This document shows, in pieces, positions 54,475 through 64,000 of a stretch of DNA of 64,000 bases. Made by a program: the position numbers and the translations under genes. Numbering within the stretch: position 1 is the first letter of the stretch; every line of letters begins with the position of its first letter. Source of the DNA: Cellulomonas sp. WB94 (GTDB lineage: Bacteria > Actinomycetota > Actinomycetes > Actinomycetales > Cellulomonadaceae); assembly GCF_003115775.1 (NCBI RefSeq), contig NZ_QEES01000002.1, positions 62,001 to 126,000 of the forward strand. The letters run 5' to 3'. The notes under the pieces were generated by a model. It was given only the letters and a program-made list of their open reading frames with translations. It was not told the DNA's origin and made no database searches.

Positions 54475-55035
54475 GTACTTGCTGCGGGCCAGCTCGAAGC
54501 CCCGACCCGTCGCGTCCTCGACGCAGCGCACGCCGTTCGTCGAGCTGCTGCACGTGTAGCCGCCCACGGTCGACGACGTGCCGTACTCGAGCTGCGGTGT
54601 GCCGTCGGCCGCGACGCCCGGCGCCGGGCCATCCACGCACGGGATGCGCACGCCGTCGGCGCCCACTTCGAACACGTGACCGATGCTGCCAGTGCAGGCG
54701 GCGTCCGTCGGCGGCGTGAACGTGATGCTCGCGATGGTGCACTTGGCCCCCGACTCCGACATCGTGCACGCGATGTTGCCGCTCGGGAGCGCGAACGACT
54801 CGAGCGCCTGGGGCGCCGTGGAGCCCGACGGTGAGCCGCTCGGCGCGACCGCCCCGGGCGCCGAGACGCCGGGGCTCGGCGTGCCGGCCGTCGTCGACGC
54901 GCTGCTCGTCCCGGCCAGCCCGCCCGTCACCGCGAGCGCGAGCATGACGAGGAAGACCGTCACGAGGACGGCGTCGACCGCGATGAAGATCGTCATCCCC
55001 CGGCCCAGCCGCATCCCCGTCGTGGGGCCTGCCAT
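54460..55035 (-). CDS. membrane-anchored extracytoplasmic protein of unknown function
   Basis: 191 residues. One N-terminal membrane segment (FIAVDAVLVTVFLVMLALAV) precedes a Ser/Thr/Pro linker and a domain with four to six cysteines (SGNIACTMSESGAKCTI...ACTGS...IPCVDGP...GYTCSSSTNGVRCVED), probably disulfide-linked outside the cell. Similar secreted domains are common in actinobacteria but have no known function. It is followed by 105 bp to the DsbA-like gene. Confidence 0.75.
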   Translation of the reverse strand: MAGPTTGMRLGRGMTIFIAVDAVLVTVFLVMLALAVTGGLAGTSSASTTAGTPSPGVSAPGAVAPSGSPSGSTAPQALESFALPSGNIACTMSESGAKCTIASITFTPPTDAACTGSIGHVFEVGADGVRIPCVDGPAPGVAADGTPQLEYGTSSTVGGYTCSSSTNGVRCVEDATGRGFELARSKYAELP

Positions 55036-55139
55036 CGGATTCCCTCCCGCTCGACGTCCGTGCGACGACCAGCATCACACGCCTCGCGAGGGGCCTCCAC
55101 CCGAGCAGGCGCGGCGGGCACTGCGCGGAGCGCCTCTGA

Positions 55140-55796
55140 TCAGTCGAAGACCGGGCCCTGCGTGCGGGTGCGCTTGAGCTCGTAGAAGCCCGGCACGCTC
55201 GTGATGAGCGCGAACCCGTCCCACAGCCGACCGGCGGCCTCCCCCCGCGGAGCGGGCGTGATGACAGGCCCGAAGAACGCCGTGCCGTTGAACGCCACGA
55301 CGGGCGTCCCGACCTCGTCGCCGACCAGGTCGATCGCCCGCTGGTGGGAGGCCCGCAGCTGCTCGTCGTACTCGTCGCTCGTCGCGAACCGGGCCAGGTC
55401 GGCGGGGAGGCCGACCTCGGCGAGCGACTCGGCGACGATGGACTCGGTGTCCGTGCGTCCGCCGGGGTGCCGACGCGTGCCGAGCGCGGTGTACAGCGGC
55501 CCGACGACCTCGTCGCCGTGCAGCGCGGCCGCGGCGATCACGACCCGCACCGGGCCCCACGCACCGTCCAGCATGGTCCGGTAGTCCTCGGGGAGGTCGC
55601 GGCCCTCGTTCAGCACCGCCAGGCTCATCACGTGCCACCGGACCTCGACGTCCCGGACCTTCTCGACCTCCACGATCCACCGCGACGTCATCCACGCCCA
55701 GGGGCACAACGGGTCGAACCAGAAGTCGACGACGTCCCGGGCGGCCTCGACATCGATCGGGGTCTGGGGGTCGGTCGTCGTCAGGGTCTCCAGCAC
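55140..55796 (-). CDS. DsbA-family protein similar to mycothiol-dependent Rv2466c
   Basis: 218 residues. [27 protein letters not shown] and the cis-Pro region [18 protein letters not shown] define the family. The active-site motif is CPWA, with the second cysteine replaced by alanine, so a monothiol mechanism with a low-molecular-weight thiol such as mycothiol is implied. The protein lacks a signal peptide and is cytoplasmic. It is divergent from pepN across 189 bp. Confidence 0.85.
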   Translation of the reverse strand: MLETLTTTDPQTPIDVEAARDVVDFWFDPLCPWAWMTSRWIVEVEKVRDVEVRWHVMSLAVLNEGRDLPEDYRTMLDGAWGPVRVVIAAAALHGDEVVGPLYTALGTRRHPGGRTDTESIVAESLAEVGLPADLARFATSDEYDEQLRASHQRAIDLVGDEVGTPVVAFNGTAFFGPVITPAPRGEAAGRLWDGFALITSVPGFYELKRTRTQGPVFD

Positions 55797-55985
55797 AGCG
55801 TCTCCTCGGCTCGGTTCGCGTCCATGGTGCCAACGGCCCAGGTGCCCGGGTCATTCCGACCGCCGTCGCACGCGCGGCGCACGCCGGGGGCGGCACCACC
55901 CCGGGTCCGCACAGGTGGCCGAGGCGGCGTGCGATGATCGCGGGGCCGCCACAACCTGGCCCGTCCTGCCCGAAGGAGACCCCGC

Positions 55986-58604
55986 GTGCCCGCCGAGAAC
56001 CTCACCCGTGACGAGGCGCGCGCCCGCGCCGCCGTCGTCGCCGTGCACTCGTACGAGGTCGCTCTCGACCTCACGACGGGCCCGACGACGTTCGCCTCGC
56101 GCACGACCGTCCGGTTCACCGCGACCCCGGGGGCGTCCACGTTCATCGACCTGATCGCGCCCGAGGTGCACGAGGTCGTGCTCAACGGCCGGCCCCTTGA
56201 CCCCGCCACCGTGGTGGCCGAGTCGCGCATCGCCCTCGACGACCTGACCGGCGAGAACGAGCTCGTCGTCGTCGCCGACGCCGCGTACATGAACACCGGT
56301 GAAGGGCTCCACCGCTTCGTGGACCCGGTCGACGACGAGGTGTACCTGTACACGCAGTTCGAGGTCGCGGACTCCCGCCGCGTGTTCGCGGTGTTCGAGC
56401 AGCCCGACCTCAAGGCGACGTTCGCGTTCACGGTCACCGCCCCGGCGCACTGGACGGTCGTGTCCAACTACCCGGTCGTCGGGCCGCCCGTGGCCGTCGA
56501 GGGCGGCCGCAACCGCACCGGTGGGCGCGACGAGGGCACCGCCACGTGGACGTTCGAGCCGACCCCACGCATCGCGAGCTACGTCACCGCGGTCGTCGCG
56601 GGCCCGTACCACGCCGAGCACGGCGAGCTCACGAGCAGCGACGGGCGCACCATCCCGCTGGGCGTCTACTGCCGGTCGTCGCTCGCGGCCCACCTCGACA
56701 CCGAGAACATCCTCGACGTCACGCGCCGCGGGTTCGCGTTCTACGAGGAGAAGTTCGCCCACCCGTACCCGTTCGCGAAGTACGACCAGCTGTTCGTCCC
56801 CGAGTTCAACGCGGGCGCGATGGAGAACGCTGGCGCCGTGACGTTCCTCGAGAGCTACGTGTTCCGGTCCAAGGTGCCCGACGCCACGATCGAGCGCCGC
56901 GCGGTGACGATCCTGCACGAGCTCGCGCACATGTGGTTCGGGGACCTCGTGACGATGCGCTGGTGGGACGACCTGTGGCTGAACGAGTCGTTCGCCGAGT
57001 TCATGTCGACGCTCGCGGCCGCCGAGGCCACGCAGTGGACCAACGCCTGGTCGACGTTCTCCTCGCTCGAGAAGAACTGGGCGTACCGCCAGGACCAGCT
57101 GCCCTCGACCCACCCGATCGTCGCCGACATGCGCGACCTCGAGGACGTCGAGGTCAACTTCGACGGCATCACGTACGCCAAGGGGGCGAGCGTCCTCAAG
57201 CAGCTCGTCGCGTGGGTCGGCCAGGACGAGTTCTTCGCCGGTGTCCAGGCGTACTTCGCCAAGCACGCGTGGGGCAACACCGAGCTGCGGGACCTCCTGT
57301 CCGAGCTGGAGATCACGAGCGGGAGGGACCTGTCAGCCTGGTCGTCGCTCTGGCTCGAGCAGGCCGGCGTGACGTTGCTGCGGCCCGACATCACGACCAC
57401 GAACGAGGGCGACGTCGAGATCATCAGGTCGTTCGCGGTGCTCCAGGAGACCCCGGCCGAGCACCCGGTGCAGCGACCGCACCGACTCGTCGTCAGCGGC
57501 TACGCCGTCACGACGCGCGACGACGGGTCGACCGAGCTCGAGTGCACGACACGGCTCGCGCTCGACGTCGACGGCCCCCGGACCGAGGTCCCCGAGCTCG
57601 TCGGGCAGCGCCGACCGGACCTGATCCTCGTGAACGACGACGACCTGGCGTACGCCAAGATGCGGCTGGACGACGTCTCGCTCGCCTCCGCGACGGCGCA
57701 CCTGGGCTCGTTCACCGACTCGCTCCCCCGCACGCTCGTGTGGACCGCCGTCTGGGACGCTGCCCGCGACGCCGAGACGCCCGCCCGCTCGTTCGTCGAC
57801 CTCGTGCTGCGCAACATCGGCCGCGAGTCGGACTCGTCCGTCGTGCAGGTGCTGCTCCGCCAGCTGAGCACCGCCGTCGACCTGTACGTCGCGCCCGAGC
57901 ACCGCGAAGCGACCGACGTCGCCTCGGCCGATCGCCTCCTCGAGCTCGCCACCGCGGCGGCCGCGGGCTCGGACACGCAGCTCCAGCTCGTCAAGGCGTT
58001 CGCCGGCCGCGCATCGACACCCGCGCACCTCGACGTCGTCGCCGCGATCCTCGACGGCACGCGCACGCTCGCCGGCCTGACCATCGACACCGACCTGCGC
58101 TGGGAGCTGCTCACGTCGCTCGCCACGGGAGGCCGCGCCGACGAGGCCCAGATCGCCGACCAGCTCGCGAGCGACCCCACAGCCACCGGCCAGCGGGCCG
58201 CCGCGGCCGCGCGGGCGGCCATCCCGACCCCCGAGGCGAAGGCCGCCGCCTGGGCGGCCGCGGTCGAGCACGACGAGCTGGCGAACGCGATCCAGGCCGC
58301 CACGATCAACGGGTTCGGCCGCGTGCACGACCGCTCGCTGCTGGTGCCCTACGTCGCGCCGTACTTCGACGCCCTCGAGCCGGTGTGGGAGTCACGGACG
58401 AACGAGATGGCCCAGAACATCGTGCTGGGCCTCTACCCGAGCGACCTCGCGGACGACACGCGCGTCGACGTCCTCGGTGCGACCGACGCGTGGCTCGAGA
58501 CGCACCCCGACGCCGCCCCCGCCCTGCGACGACTCATCATCGAGAGCCGCGACGGGGTCCGGCGCACGCTCGCCGCCCAGGAGGCGGACCGCCGCCGCGG
58601 CTGA
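55986..58604 (+). CDS. pepN: aminopeptidase N (M1 family)
   Basis: 872 residues from GTG behind AAGGAGA. The exopeptidase motif GAMEN is at 277-281, HELAH at 311-315 and the third zinc ligand in NESFAEF. The C-terminal part is all helical (ERAP1-like). It removes N-terminal residues from peptides in the cytoplasm. Actinobacterial PepN of this length is standard. Confidence 0.97.
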   Translation: MPAENLTRDEARARAAVVAVHSYEVALDLTTGPTTFASRTTVRFTATPGASTFIDLIAPEVHEVVLNGRPLDPATVVAESRIALDDLTGENELVVVADAAYMNTGEGLHRFVDPVDDEVYLYTQFEVADSRRVFAVFEQPDLKATFAFTVTAPAHWTVVSNYPVVGPPVAVEGGRNRTGGRDEGTATWTFEPTPRIASYVTAVVAGPYHAEHGELTSSDGRTIPLGVYCRSSLAAHLDTENILDVTRRGFAFYEEKFAHPYPFAKYDQLFVPEFNAGAMENAGAVTFLESYVFRSKVPDATIERRAVTILHELAHMWFGDLVTMRWWDDLWLNESFAEFMSTLAAAEATQWTNAWSTFSSLEKNWAYRQDQLPSTHPIVADMRDLEDVEVNFDGITYAKGASVLKQLVAWVGQDEFFAGVQAYFAKHAWGNTELRDLLSELEITSGRDLSAWSSLWLEQAGVTLLRPDITTTNEGDVEIIRSFAVLQETPAEHPVQRPHRLVVSGYAVTTRDDGSTELECTTRLALDVDGPRTEVPELVGQRRPDLILVNDDDLAYAKMRLDDVSLASATAHLGSFTDSLPRTLVWTAVWDAARDAETPARSFVDLVLRNIGRESDSSVVQVLLRQLSTAVDLYVAPEHREATDVASADRLLELATAAAAGSDTQLQLVKAFAGRASTPAHLDVVAAILDGTRTLAGLTIDTDLRWELLTSLATGGRADEAQIADQLASDPTATGQRAAAAARAAIPTPEAKAAAWAAAVEHDELANAIQAATINGFGRVHDRSLLVPYVAPYFDALEPVWESRTNEMAQNIVLGLYPSDLADDTRVDVLGATDAWLETHPDAAPALRRLIIESRDGVRRTLAAQEADRRRG

Positions 58605-58620
58605 TCCGACGTCGGTTCGC

Positions 58621-58654
58621 GACCGCACGCCCGGCGCATGCCCGGCGTGCGGTC
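58621..58654. terminator. bidirectional hairpin between convergent pepN and malQ
   Basis: 11-bp stem 58621-58631 with 58644-58654 and a 12-base loop lies directly before the malQ stop at 58656. No T-run. Confidence 0.65.
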
Positions 58655-58655
58655 C

Positions 58656-60788
58656 TCAGCCCCGGTTGAGGGTCGCCGCGAGCGAGCGCAGTCGCGGGTT
58701 GGAGAACAGCTCCTCGATGAGGACGACCTGCCCCGACCCGTTCGCGAGCGGGACCTTCCAGTTCGGGTACTCCTGGTCGGTGCCCGGCTGGTTCTGCGCG
58801 CGCCGCTCCCCGACCGCGTCGGCGAGCGAGACGCCGATGAGCGCGGCGGGTGTCGCGAGGATCAGCCGGTGCAGGGCCTCGACGAGCTCGCGCTCCGACG
58901 GGTCTGCGCCGACGAGCCCTCGCCCGCGCAGCACAGCGACCATCTCCTCGCGCTCAGCGCGCGCCTCGGCCCGGACGTGGGCCACCGGCTCGGTCAGCAG
59001 GCCGAGCCGCTCACGCAGGGCCACGTGCTCCTCGGCGAGGTAGCCGGCCGTCGGCGGCAGGTCGTGGGTCGTGACGCTCGCCAGCGCGAGGCGCCGGTAG
59101 TGCTCGGGCGCGAGCGGTCGGCCGTTCTGGTCCTTCTCGAACCAGAGGATCGAGGTGCCGAGGACGCCTCGCTCCGTCAGGTAGTCCCGGACCCACGGCT
59201 CGAACACGCCGAGGTCCTCGCCGATGACGACGGCTCCCGCACGGTGCGCCTCGAGCGCGAGGATCCCGATGAGCGCCTCGTGGTCGTAGCGCACGTAGGC
59301 GCCCTCGCCCGCGCCGGCGCCCTGGGGGATCCACCACAGCCGGAACAGTCCGATGACGTGGTCGATCCGGATCGCTCCCGCGTGCCGCAGGACGGTGCGC
59401 AGCATGTCCCGGTACGGCCGGTACGCGACGCGCGCCAGCTCGTCCGGCCGCCACGGCGGCTGCGACCAGTTCTGGCCCTGCTGGTTGTACATGTCGGGCG
59501 GTGCCCCGACCGTCGCCCCGCGGGCCAGCACGTCGCCGAGCGCCCACACGTCGGCGCCCTCCGGGTGCACACCGACGGCGAGGTCGTGCATGATCCCGAT
59601 CGACATGCCGCCTTCGACCGCGGCGCGCTGCGCGTCGGCGAGCTGGGAGTCGGCGACCCACTGCAGCCAGCAGTGGAAGTCGACGCGCCCGGCCAGCTCG
59701 ACGCGAGCGCGGTCGACGAGATCGGACGAGATGTCGTTCGCCGCGGCCGGCCAGGGTGTCCCCTCGTACCGTTCGGTGAGCGCACACCACAGGGCGAAGT
59801 CCTCGAGGCCCTCGCCCTGCTCGCGACGGAACCCGTCGAACGCCGCCTGGCGTGCCGCCGAGCGGGGCGCGGTGAAGACGATCTCGAGCGCCGACCGCTT
59901 GGCGGTCCACGCCACGTCCCGATCGATTGGGCCGGCGTCGGTGTCGAGCGACATCGCGGGCTCGGCGGCCCACTCGACGAGCGCGCGGTCGGCCGCCGAG
60001 AGGTAGGCGGTCTCGCGGACGTCCTCGACCCGGATGTACAGGGGGCTGACGAACCGTCGGGTCGTCGGCAGGTACGGCGAGGGCGTCATCGGCCCGGCCG
60101 GCTCGGCCGAGTGGAGCGGGTTGACGAGCAGGAAGTCGGCGCCGCACTCGCGCGCCGAGAGCCAGCCCAGCTCGGCGAGGTCGGCGAAGTCGCCGACTCC
60201 CCACGAGCCCCGCGAGCGCACCGAGTACAGCTGGGCCATGAAGCCCCAGGCCCGGCCGGTGCGCAGCTGCTCGGGCAGCTCGAGGGTGGTGGGCGTGACG
60301 ACGACGACCGACCGGGCGGTGACGCTCGGACCGGTTGCCTCCATCACGTGCCAGCCGAGGGGCAGGTCGGTCGGGATCGTGAAGGTCGCGCGTCCGATGA
60401 GGCGCCCGTCGACGGAGCGAGGTTCCACGAAGACGTCGGCCTGGACGAGGTCGCGGCGACCGCCGCCCGCCTCGGCGTCCAGCTCGAGCGACACCGTGAC
60501 AGGCTCCCCGTGGGGGACGTGCACGGCGACGTGGGCGTTCCTTCCCTGCCGGACCACGACGACAGGGGGCAGCGCGCGACGCCACGGCATGTCCTCGACG
60601 TGCGCGATCGAGACGTCGACCCGTTCCGGGGACGAGGCGTCGACGCCCAGGGCGTCGAGCACGGCGACCAGCGTCGACGCGGCGACCTGGCGGTGCGAGC
60701 CGTCGAACCCCCAGAAGTCGGGGACGACGCCGTACGCAGCAGCGAGACGCAGCAGGGCCTGCGACGGTTCGTCTCCTTGGTCGGCCAC
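58656..60788 (-). CDS. malQ: 4-alpha-glucanotransferase (amylomaltase)
   Basis: 710 residues from GTG 60788 with AGGA upstream; the longer frame to 61064 is low-complexity and overlaps the divergent gene. A MalQ N-terminal domain of about 150 residues (typical of actinobacteria) leads into the GH77 barrel: RGSWGVGDFADL, nucleophile region IRIDHVIGLFRLWWIPQG, acid VIGEDLGVF and DLPPTAGYLAEEH (TTHD). It shuffles maltodextrin glucan units in maltose/glycogen metabolism. Confidence 0.95.
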   Translation of the reverse strand: MADQGDEPSQALLRLAAAYGVVPDFWGFDGSHRQVAASTLVAVLDALGVDASSPERVDVSIAHVEDMPWRRALPPVVVVRQGRNAHVAVHVPHGEPVTVSLELDAEAGGGRRDLVQADVFVEPRSVDGRLIGRATFTIPTDLPLGWHVMEATGPSVTARSVVVVTPTTLELPEQLRTGRAWGFMAQLYSVRSRGSWGVGDFADLAELGWLSARECGADFLLVNPLHSAEPAGPMTPSPYLPTTRRFVSPLYIRVEDVRETAYLSAADRALVEWAAEPAMSLDTDAGPIDRDVAWTAKRSALEIVFTAPRSAARQAAFDGFRREQGEGLEDFALWCALTERYEGTPWPAAANDISSDLVDRARVELAGRVDFHCWLQWVADSQLADAQRAAVEGGMSIGIMHDLAVGVHPEGADVWALGDVLARGATVGAPPDMYNQQGQNWSQPPWRPDELARVAYRPYRDMLRTVLRHAGAIRIDHVIGLFRLWWIPQGAGAGEGAYVRYDHEALIGILALEAHRAGAVVIGEDLGVFEPWVRDYLTERGVLGTSILWFEKDQNGRPLAPEHYRRLALASVTTHDLPPTAGYLAEEHVALRERLGLLTEPVAHVRAEARAEREEMVAVLRGRGLVGADPSERELVEALHRLILATPAALIGVSLADAVGERRAQNQPGTDQEYPNWKVPLANGSGQVVLIEELFSNPRLRSLAATLNRG

Positions 60789-60916
60789 AGCCTGATCCTG
60801 CCAGAGTCCCTGGCCGCGACGCAGGACCCGGGACCGGACACGGCGTCGACGGCGGTGGACGGACGCCCCGGCGCCGCCGCCCAGGGGCGCGCGACGAGGT
60901 CGTAACGTAGCGACCC

Positions 60917-63133
60917 ATGACCTCGACCTCGTCCGCTCCTGCGCCCGCAGCCGCACAGCTCGACCTGCCGGCGTACCCGTCCGCGCGGCGCCTCGACCTC
61001 GTCGAGGACCTGCACGGTCACCGTGTCTCGGACCCGTACCGGTGGCTCGAGGACGCGTCGTCACCCGAGACAGCGGCGTGGTCGGATGCGCAGGACGCGC
61101 TCTGGGCCGCCTACCGCGGCCAGGCGGTACCCGCCGGAGCGATGTCGCAGGCTCGGCTGACTGCGCGCCTGCAGTCCTTGCTCGGTGCCGGGTTCGTCAG
61201 CGCCCCGGCGTGGCGCGGCGACCGTCAGTTCACCTCGCGACGCTCGGGGGACCAGGAGCACGCCGTCGTGGTCGTGACGGACGACGCCGGCGAGCGCGTC
61301 CTGATCGACCCGGTGCAGCTCGACCCCGCGGGCACGACCACGCTGGACGCGTGGCAGCCCAGCAAGGAGGGCGACCTGCTCGCCTACCAGGTCTCGAGCG
61401 GCGGGACCGAGGAGAGCGTGCTCTACGTCCTCGACGTGCTGACGGGCGAGCGGGTCGACGGGCCGATCGACCGGGCGCGCTACTCCCCCGTGGCGTGGGT
61501 GCCCGGCGGGGAGTCGTTCTACTACGTGCGACGGCTGCCGCCCGAGCAGCTGCCGCCGGACGAGCAGCAGTACCACCGCCGTGTCTGGCTGCACCGCGTC
61601 GGCACGGACCCGGCGACCGACGTCGAGGTGTTCGGTGCGGGTCTCGACCTCACCAGCTACTTCGGCGTCTCGGTCTCGCGCGACGGGCGCTGGCTCATCG
61701 TCTCGGCATCGGCCGGGACGGCGCCTCGCACCGACGTCTGGATCGCAGACCTGACCACCACCCCCGGTGGTGCGACGCCGACGTTCGTCCCGGTGACGGT
61801 CGGCCTCGACGCGCAGACGGCGGCCTGGGTCGGTCGTGACGGCCGGCTGTACCTGCACACCAACCTCGACGCGTCGCGCGGGCGGCTCGCGGTCACCGAC
61901 CCGTCCGACCCCGGCGTCCCGCACTGGCACGAGCTCCTGGCGGAGGACCCGGAGGCGGTCCTCGAGGACGTCACGTTCACCGATGCGGGCGGCCCGGCGG
62001 GCACTCCGGGAGCGGAGCCGGAGCTGCTGCTCGCGAGCTGGCGCCGCCATGCCGTCAGCGAGATCACAGTCCATGACCCGCGGACCGGGGTGCGGCTCGA
62101 CGGACCCGCCGGAACGATCAGCCTGCCGGGCCTCGGGTCCATCTCAGGGCTCGTGACACGACCCGACGGCGGCCGTGAGGTCTGGTTCTCCTACACCGAC
62201 CACACGACCGTCTCGACGGTGCACCGGTTCGACGCCCTGACCCGCGACGTGCAGGTCTGGGCCGAGCCACCGGGCGCCCTCGCCGACCTCCCGGACGTCC
62301 GGGTCCACCGCCTCGAGACCGCGAGCGCGGACGGCACGATCGTGCGCGCCTTCGTGCTCGCACGCACCGACGTGCTCGACGCGGACGGTCGCCCGCTGCG
62401 GCCCGTGCCCACGATCCTGTACGGGTACGGCGGCTTCCAGATCTCCCTCGAGCCCGCCTACTCCGCCTCGACGCTCGCCTGGGTCGAGGCGGGTGGCGTG
62501 TACGTCGTGGCGAACCTGCGCGGCGGCGGCGAGGAGGGCGAGGACTGGCACCGCGCGGGGATGCGGGCGCGCAAGCAGAACGTGTTCGACGACTTCCATG
62601 CGGTCGCCGAGCGCCTCGTCGCCGACGGGTGGACGACCCCGGGTCAGCTCGCGTGCTGGGGTGGTTCCAACGGCGGCCTGCTCGTCGGGGCCGCCCTGAC
62701 GCAGCGTCCCGACCTGTTCGCCGCGGTGGTCTGCTCGGCGCCGCTGCTCGACATGGTCCGCTACCAGCGCTTCGGCCTAGGCGTGACCTGGTCGGAGGAG
62801 TACGGGGACGCCGACACGCCGCACGAGCTCGCGTGGCTGCTCGGGTACTCGCCGTACCACGTCGCGCTCGACACCCTCGAGCCGACGGCCTACCCCGCGA
62901 CGCTGTTCACGGTCTTCGAGGGGGACACGCGGGTCGACCCCCTGCACGCCCGCAAGCTCGCAGCGGCGCTCCAGGCATCCACGAGCGCCGACCGGAACGC
63001 CGCGCCGATCCTCGTGCGCCGCGAGACCGGCGTCGGTCACGGCGGCCGTGCGCTGTCCAGGACGATCGCGTTGACGGTCGAGCAGCTGCAGTTCGTGGCC
63101 GACCGCACGGGCCTCGCGGGCGGCGCTCGATAG
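60917..63133 (+). CDS. prolyl oligopeptidase-family serine peptidase (S9A, oligopeptidase B/PEP-like)
   Basis: 738 residues. The N-terminal beta-propeller (SDPYRWLEDASSPETAAW start is characteristic) precedes an alpha/beta-hydrolase domain. Nucleophile Ser is in CWGGSNGGLLVG, Asp in FEGDTRVDPLHA and His in GVGHGGRA. It cuts short peptides after proline or basic residues in the cytoplasm; TILYGYGGFQISLEPAYS is the oxyanion-tyrosine block. Which S9 subgroup is not settled by eye. Confidence 0.94.
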   Translation: MTSTSSAPAPAAAQLDLPAYPSARRLDLVEDLHGHRVSDPYRWLEDASSPETAAWSDAQDALWAAYRGQAVPAGAMSQARLTARLQSLLGAGFVSAPAWRGDRQFTSRRSGDQEHAVVVVTDDAGERVLIDPVQLDPAGTTTLDAWQPSKEGDLLAYQVSSGGTEESVLYVLDVLTGERVDGPIDRARYSPVAWVPGGESFYYVRRLPPEQLPPDEQQYHRRVWLHRVGTDPATDVEVFGAGLDLTSYFGVSVSRDGRWLIVSASAGTAPRTDVWIADLTTTPGGATPTFVPVTVGLDAQTAAWVGRDGRLYLHTNLDASRGRLAVTDPSDPGVPHWHELLAEDPEAVLEDVTFTDAGGPAGTPGAEPELLLASWRRHAVSEITVHDPRTGVRLDGPAGTISLPGLGSISGLVTRPDGGREVWFSYTDHTTVSTVHRFDALTRDVQVWAEPPGALADLPDVRVHRLETASADGTIVRAFVLARTDVLDADGRPLRPVPTILYGYGGFQISLEPAYSASTLAWVEAGGVYVVANLRGGGEEGEDWHRAGMRARKQNVFDDFHAVAERLVADGWTTPGQLACWGGSNGGLLVGAALTQRPDLFAAVVCSAPLLDMVRYQRFGLGVTWSEEYGDADTPHELAWLLGYSPYHVALDTLEPTAYPATLFTVFEGDTRVDPLHARKLAAALQASTSADRNAAPILVRRETGVGHGGRALSRTIALTVEQLQFVADRTGLAGGAR

Positions 63134-63134
63134 C

Positions 63135-64000
63135 GTGAGCGCCGTGACCACCCTCCTTCGACTGTCGTCCGCGCCGTCCGCCGCCGATCCGTCTCCGTCC
63201 CCGTCGTCCTCGGGGCTCACGCAGGCGGAGCTCGTCGACCACGCGAACGCCTTCGGGCGCTGGTTCCTCGGCACCGGGGTACGCCTCGCGGTGATCCTGC
63301 TCGTCGGTGCGCTCACGCTCCTCGTCCTGCGCGTGGTCATCCGGTCCGTGACCCAGCACATCGTGGAAGGCGCGGACGACACCGGTTCGTCGCTGCTGCG
63401 CCGTGTCGGCCCGCTCGCGTCGGCCCGGCGGGTGCAGCGCGCGCGCACCGTCGGATCCGTCCTGCGCTCGACCGCGACGATCGTCGTCGGGACCCTCGTC
63501 TTCCTCCTCGTGCTCGACACCGTCGGCATGAACATCGCCCCGTTCATCGCCTCTGCGGGCATCGTGGGGGTGGCGGTCGGCTTCGGCGCGCAGAGCCTCG
63601 TCAAGGACTTCCTGTCGGGGGTCTTCATGCTGCTCGAGGACCAGTACGGCGTCGGTGACGTCGTCGACGTCGGACCTGGCGCTGGCACCGTGGGGACCGT
63701 GGAGGCCGTCGGGCTGCGGGTGACCAAGATCCGCGACTCCGCCGGGACGCTCTGGTACGTCCCCAACGGCACGATGACCCGCGTCGGGAACAAGACCCAG
63801 GGCTGGGCGAAGGCCGTGGTCGAGGTGAGTGTCGACTACTTCGCCGATCTCGACGAGGTCCGCGCTCTGCTGACGGAGGCGGCCGAGCGCGTGGCGGCCG
63901 ACCCAGTCATCGGCACGTACCTGCAGGGTGCGCCCACGGTGACCGGGATCGAGGACGTCACGTTCGACGCCGTCACCCTCCGCCTCAGCGTCACCACGGC
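63135..64000 (+). CDS. MscS-family mechanosensitive ion channel, partial at the window end
   Basis: About 288 residues are visible from GTG 63135 (GTG 63144 is alternative), and the frame is still open at 64000. Membrane helices occur near residues 49-66 and 107-122. The pore-lining helix region is MNIAPFIASAGIVGVAVGFGAQSLVKDFLSGVFMLLEDQYGVGDVV, followed by the beta domain GTVEAVGLRVTKIRDSAGTLWYVPNGTM. Such channels open under hypo-osmotic stress to release solutes. It begins directly after the peptidase stop. Confidence 0.93.
   Translation, partial: MSAVTTLLRLSSAPSAADPSPSPSSSGLTQAELVDHANAFGRWFLGTGVRLAVILLVGALTLLVLRVVIRSVTQHIVEGADDTGSSLLRRVGPLASARRVQRARTVGSVLRSTATIVVGTLVFLLVLDTVGMNIAPFIASAGIVGVAVGFGAQSLVKDFLSGVFMLLEDQYGVGDVVDVGPGAGTVGTVEAVGLRVTKIRDSAGTLWYVPNGTMTRVGNKTQGWAKAVVEVSVDYFADLDEVRALLTEAAERVAADPVIGTYLQGAPTVTGIEDVTFDAVTLRLSVTT

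Overview
The window is high-GC actinobacterial DNA. Most spacers are short, many adjacent genes overlap by ATGA or GTGA, GTG starts are frequent, and the tig-clpP1-clpP2-clpX order, coenzyme F420 genes and an Eis-type acetyltransferase all point to an actinobacterium. The gene content best fits Micrococcales (Cellulomonas, Oerskovia or Jonesia-like), but the genus is an inference.

Layout. (1) 1-5681: a leftward reductive pyrimidine (hydantoin) degradation operon: ABC permease, F420/flavin luciferase-like oxidoreductase, dihydropyrimidinase (frameshifted) and nitrilase-fold ureidopropionase. A divergent MocR-type regulator flanks it. (2) 5697-12350: a coenzyme F420 locus. A binding-protein-dependent ABC transporter of the proposed F420-0 type is followed by cofD; the convergent cofC, cofE and an F420-dependent glucose-6-phosphate dehydrogenase-family enzyme face it. 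(3) 12485-26022: housekeeping genes: valS, a polar amino acid ABC transporter, an acyl-CoA ligase, a Vms1-like peptidyl-tRNA hydrolase, chorismate mutase, clpX, clpP2, clpP1, tig and tRNA-Pro.

(4) 26100-43039: a tRNA-Gly gene carrying a 16.9-kb integrated element. A 43-bp perfect repeat of the tRNA 3' part marks the two ends, and a 19-bp repeat made of two TGCCATAA units sits just inside each end. The element encodes a tyrosine integrase next to the tRNA, a second 5'-truncated integrase copy, a secreted serine protease, a GH15-like exported protein, a MobF relaxase with a hairpin-rich candidate oriT, two toxin-antitoxin-like pairs, a HEPN-like protein and an excisionase. No conjugative pore or coupling-protein genes are seen, so it looks like an integrative mobilizable element rather than a self-sufficient ICE.

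(5) 43093-64000: core genome again. It holds an EamA exporter, a B3/4-domain protein and an XRE-cupin regulator in one leftward operon behind a three-repeat operator, then an SGNH hydrolase. Next come cysK-cysE, preceded by a promoter, a 24-residue Cys-containing leader peptide and a stem-loop. After that: an F420-type LLM protein, an alkyltransferase-like protein, a SpoIIE-type phosphatase, an Eis-type acetyltransferase, rpiB, an M13 peptidase, a DsbA-like protein, pepN, malQ, an S9 peptidase and a partial MscS channel.

The strongest leads are the cysteine leader/attenuator upstream of cysK, the F420 locus whose transporter and cofC/cofD content together question what is imported, and the architecture of the tRNA-Gly element. 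Two frameshifts (in the dihydropyrimidinase and an amino acid permease) would each be repaired by one extra base in a four-base G/C run, which suggests sequence error rather than true gene loss.
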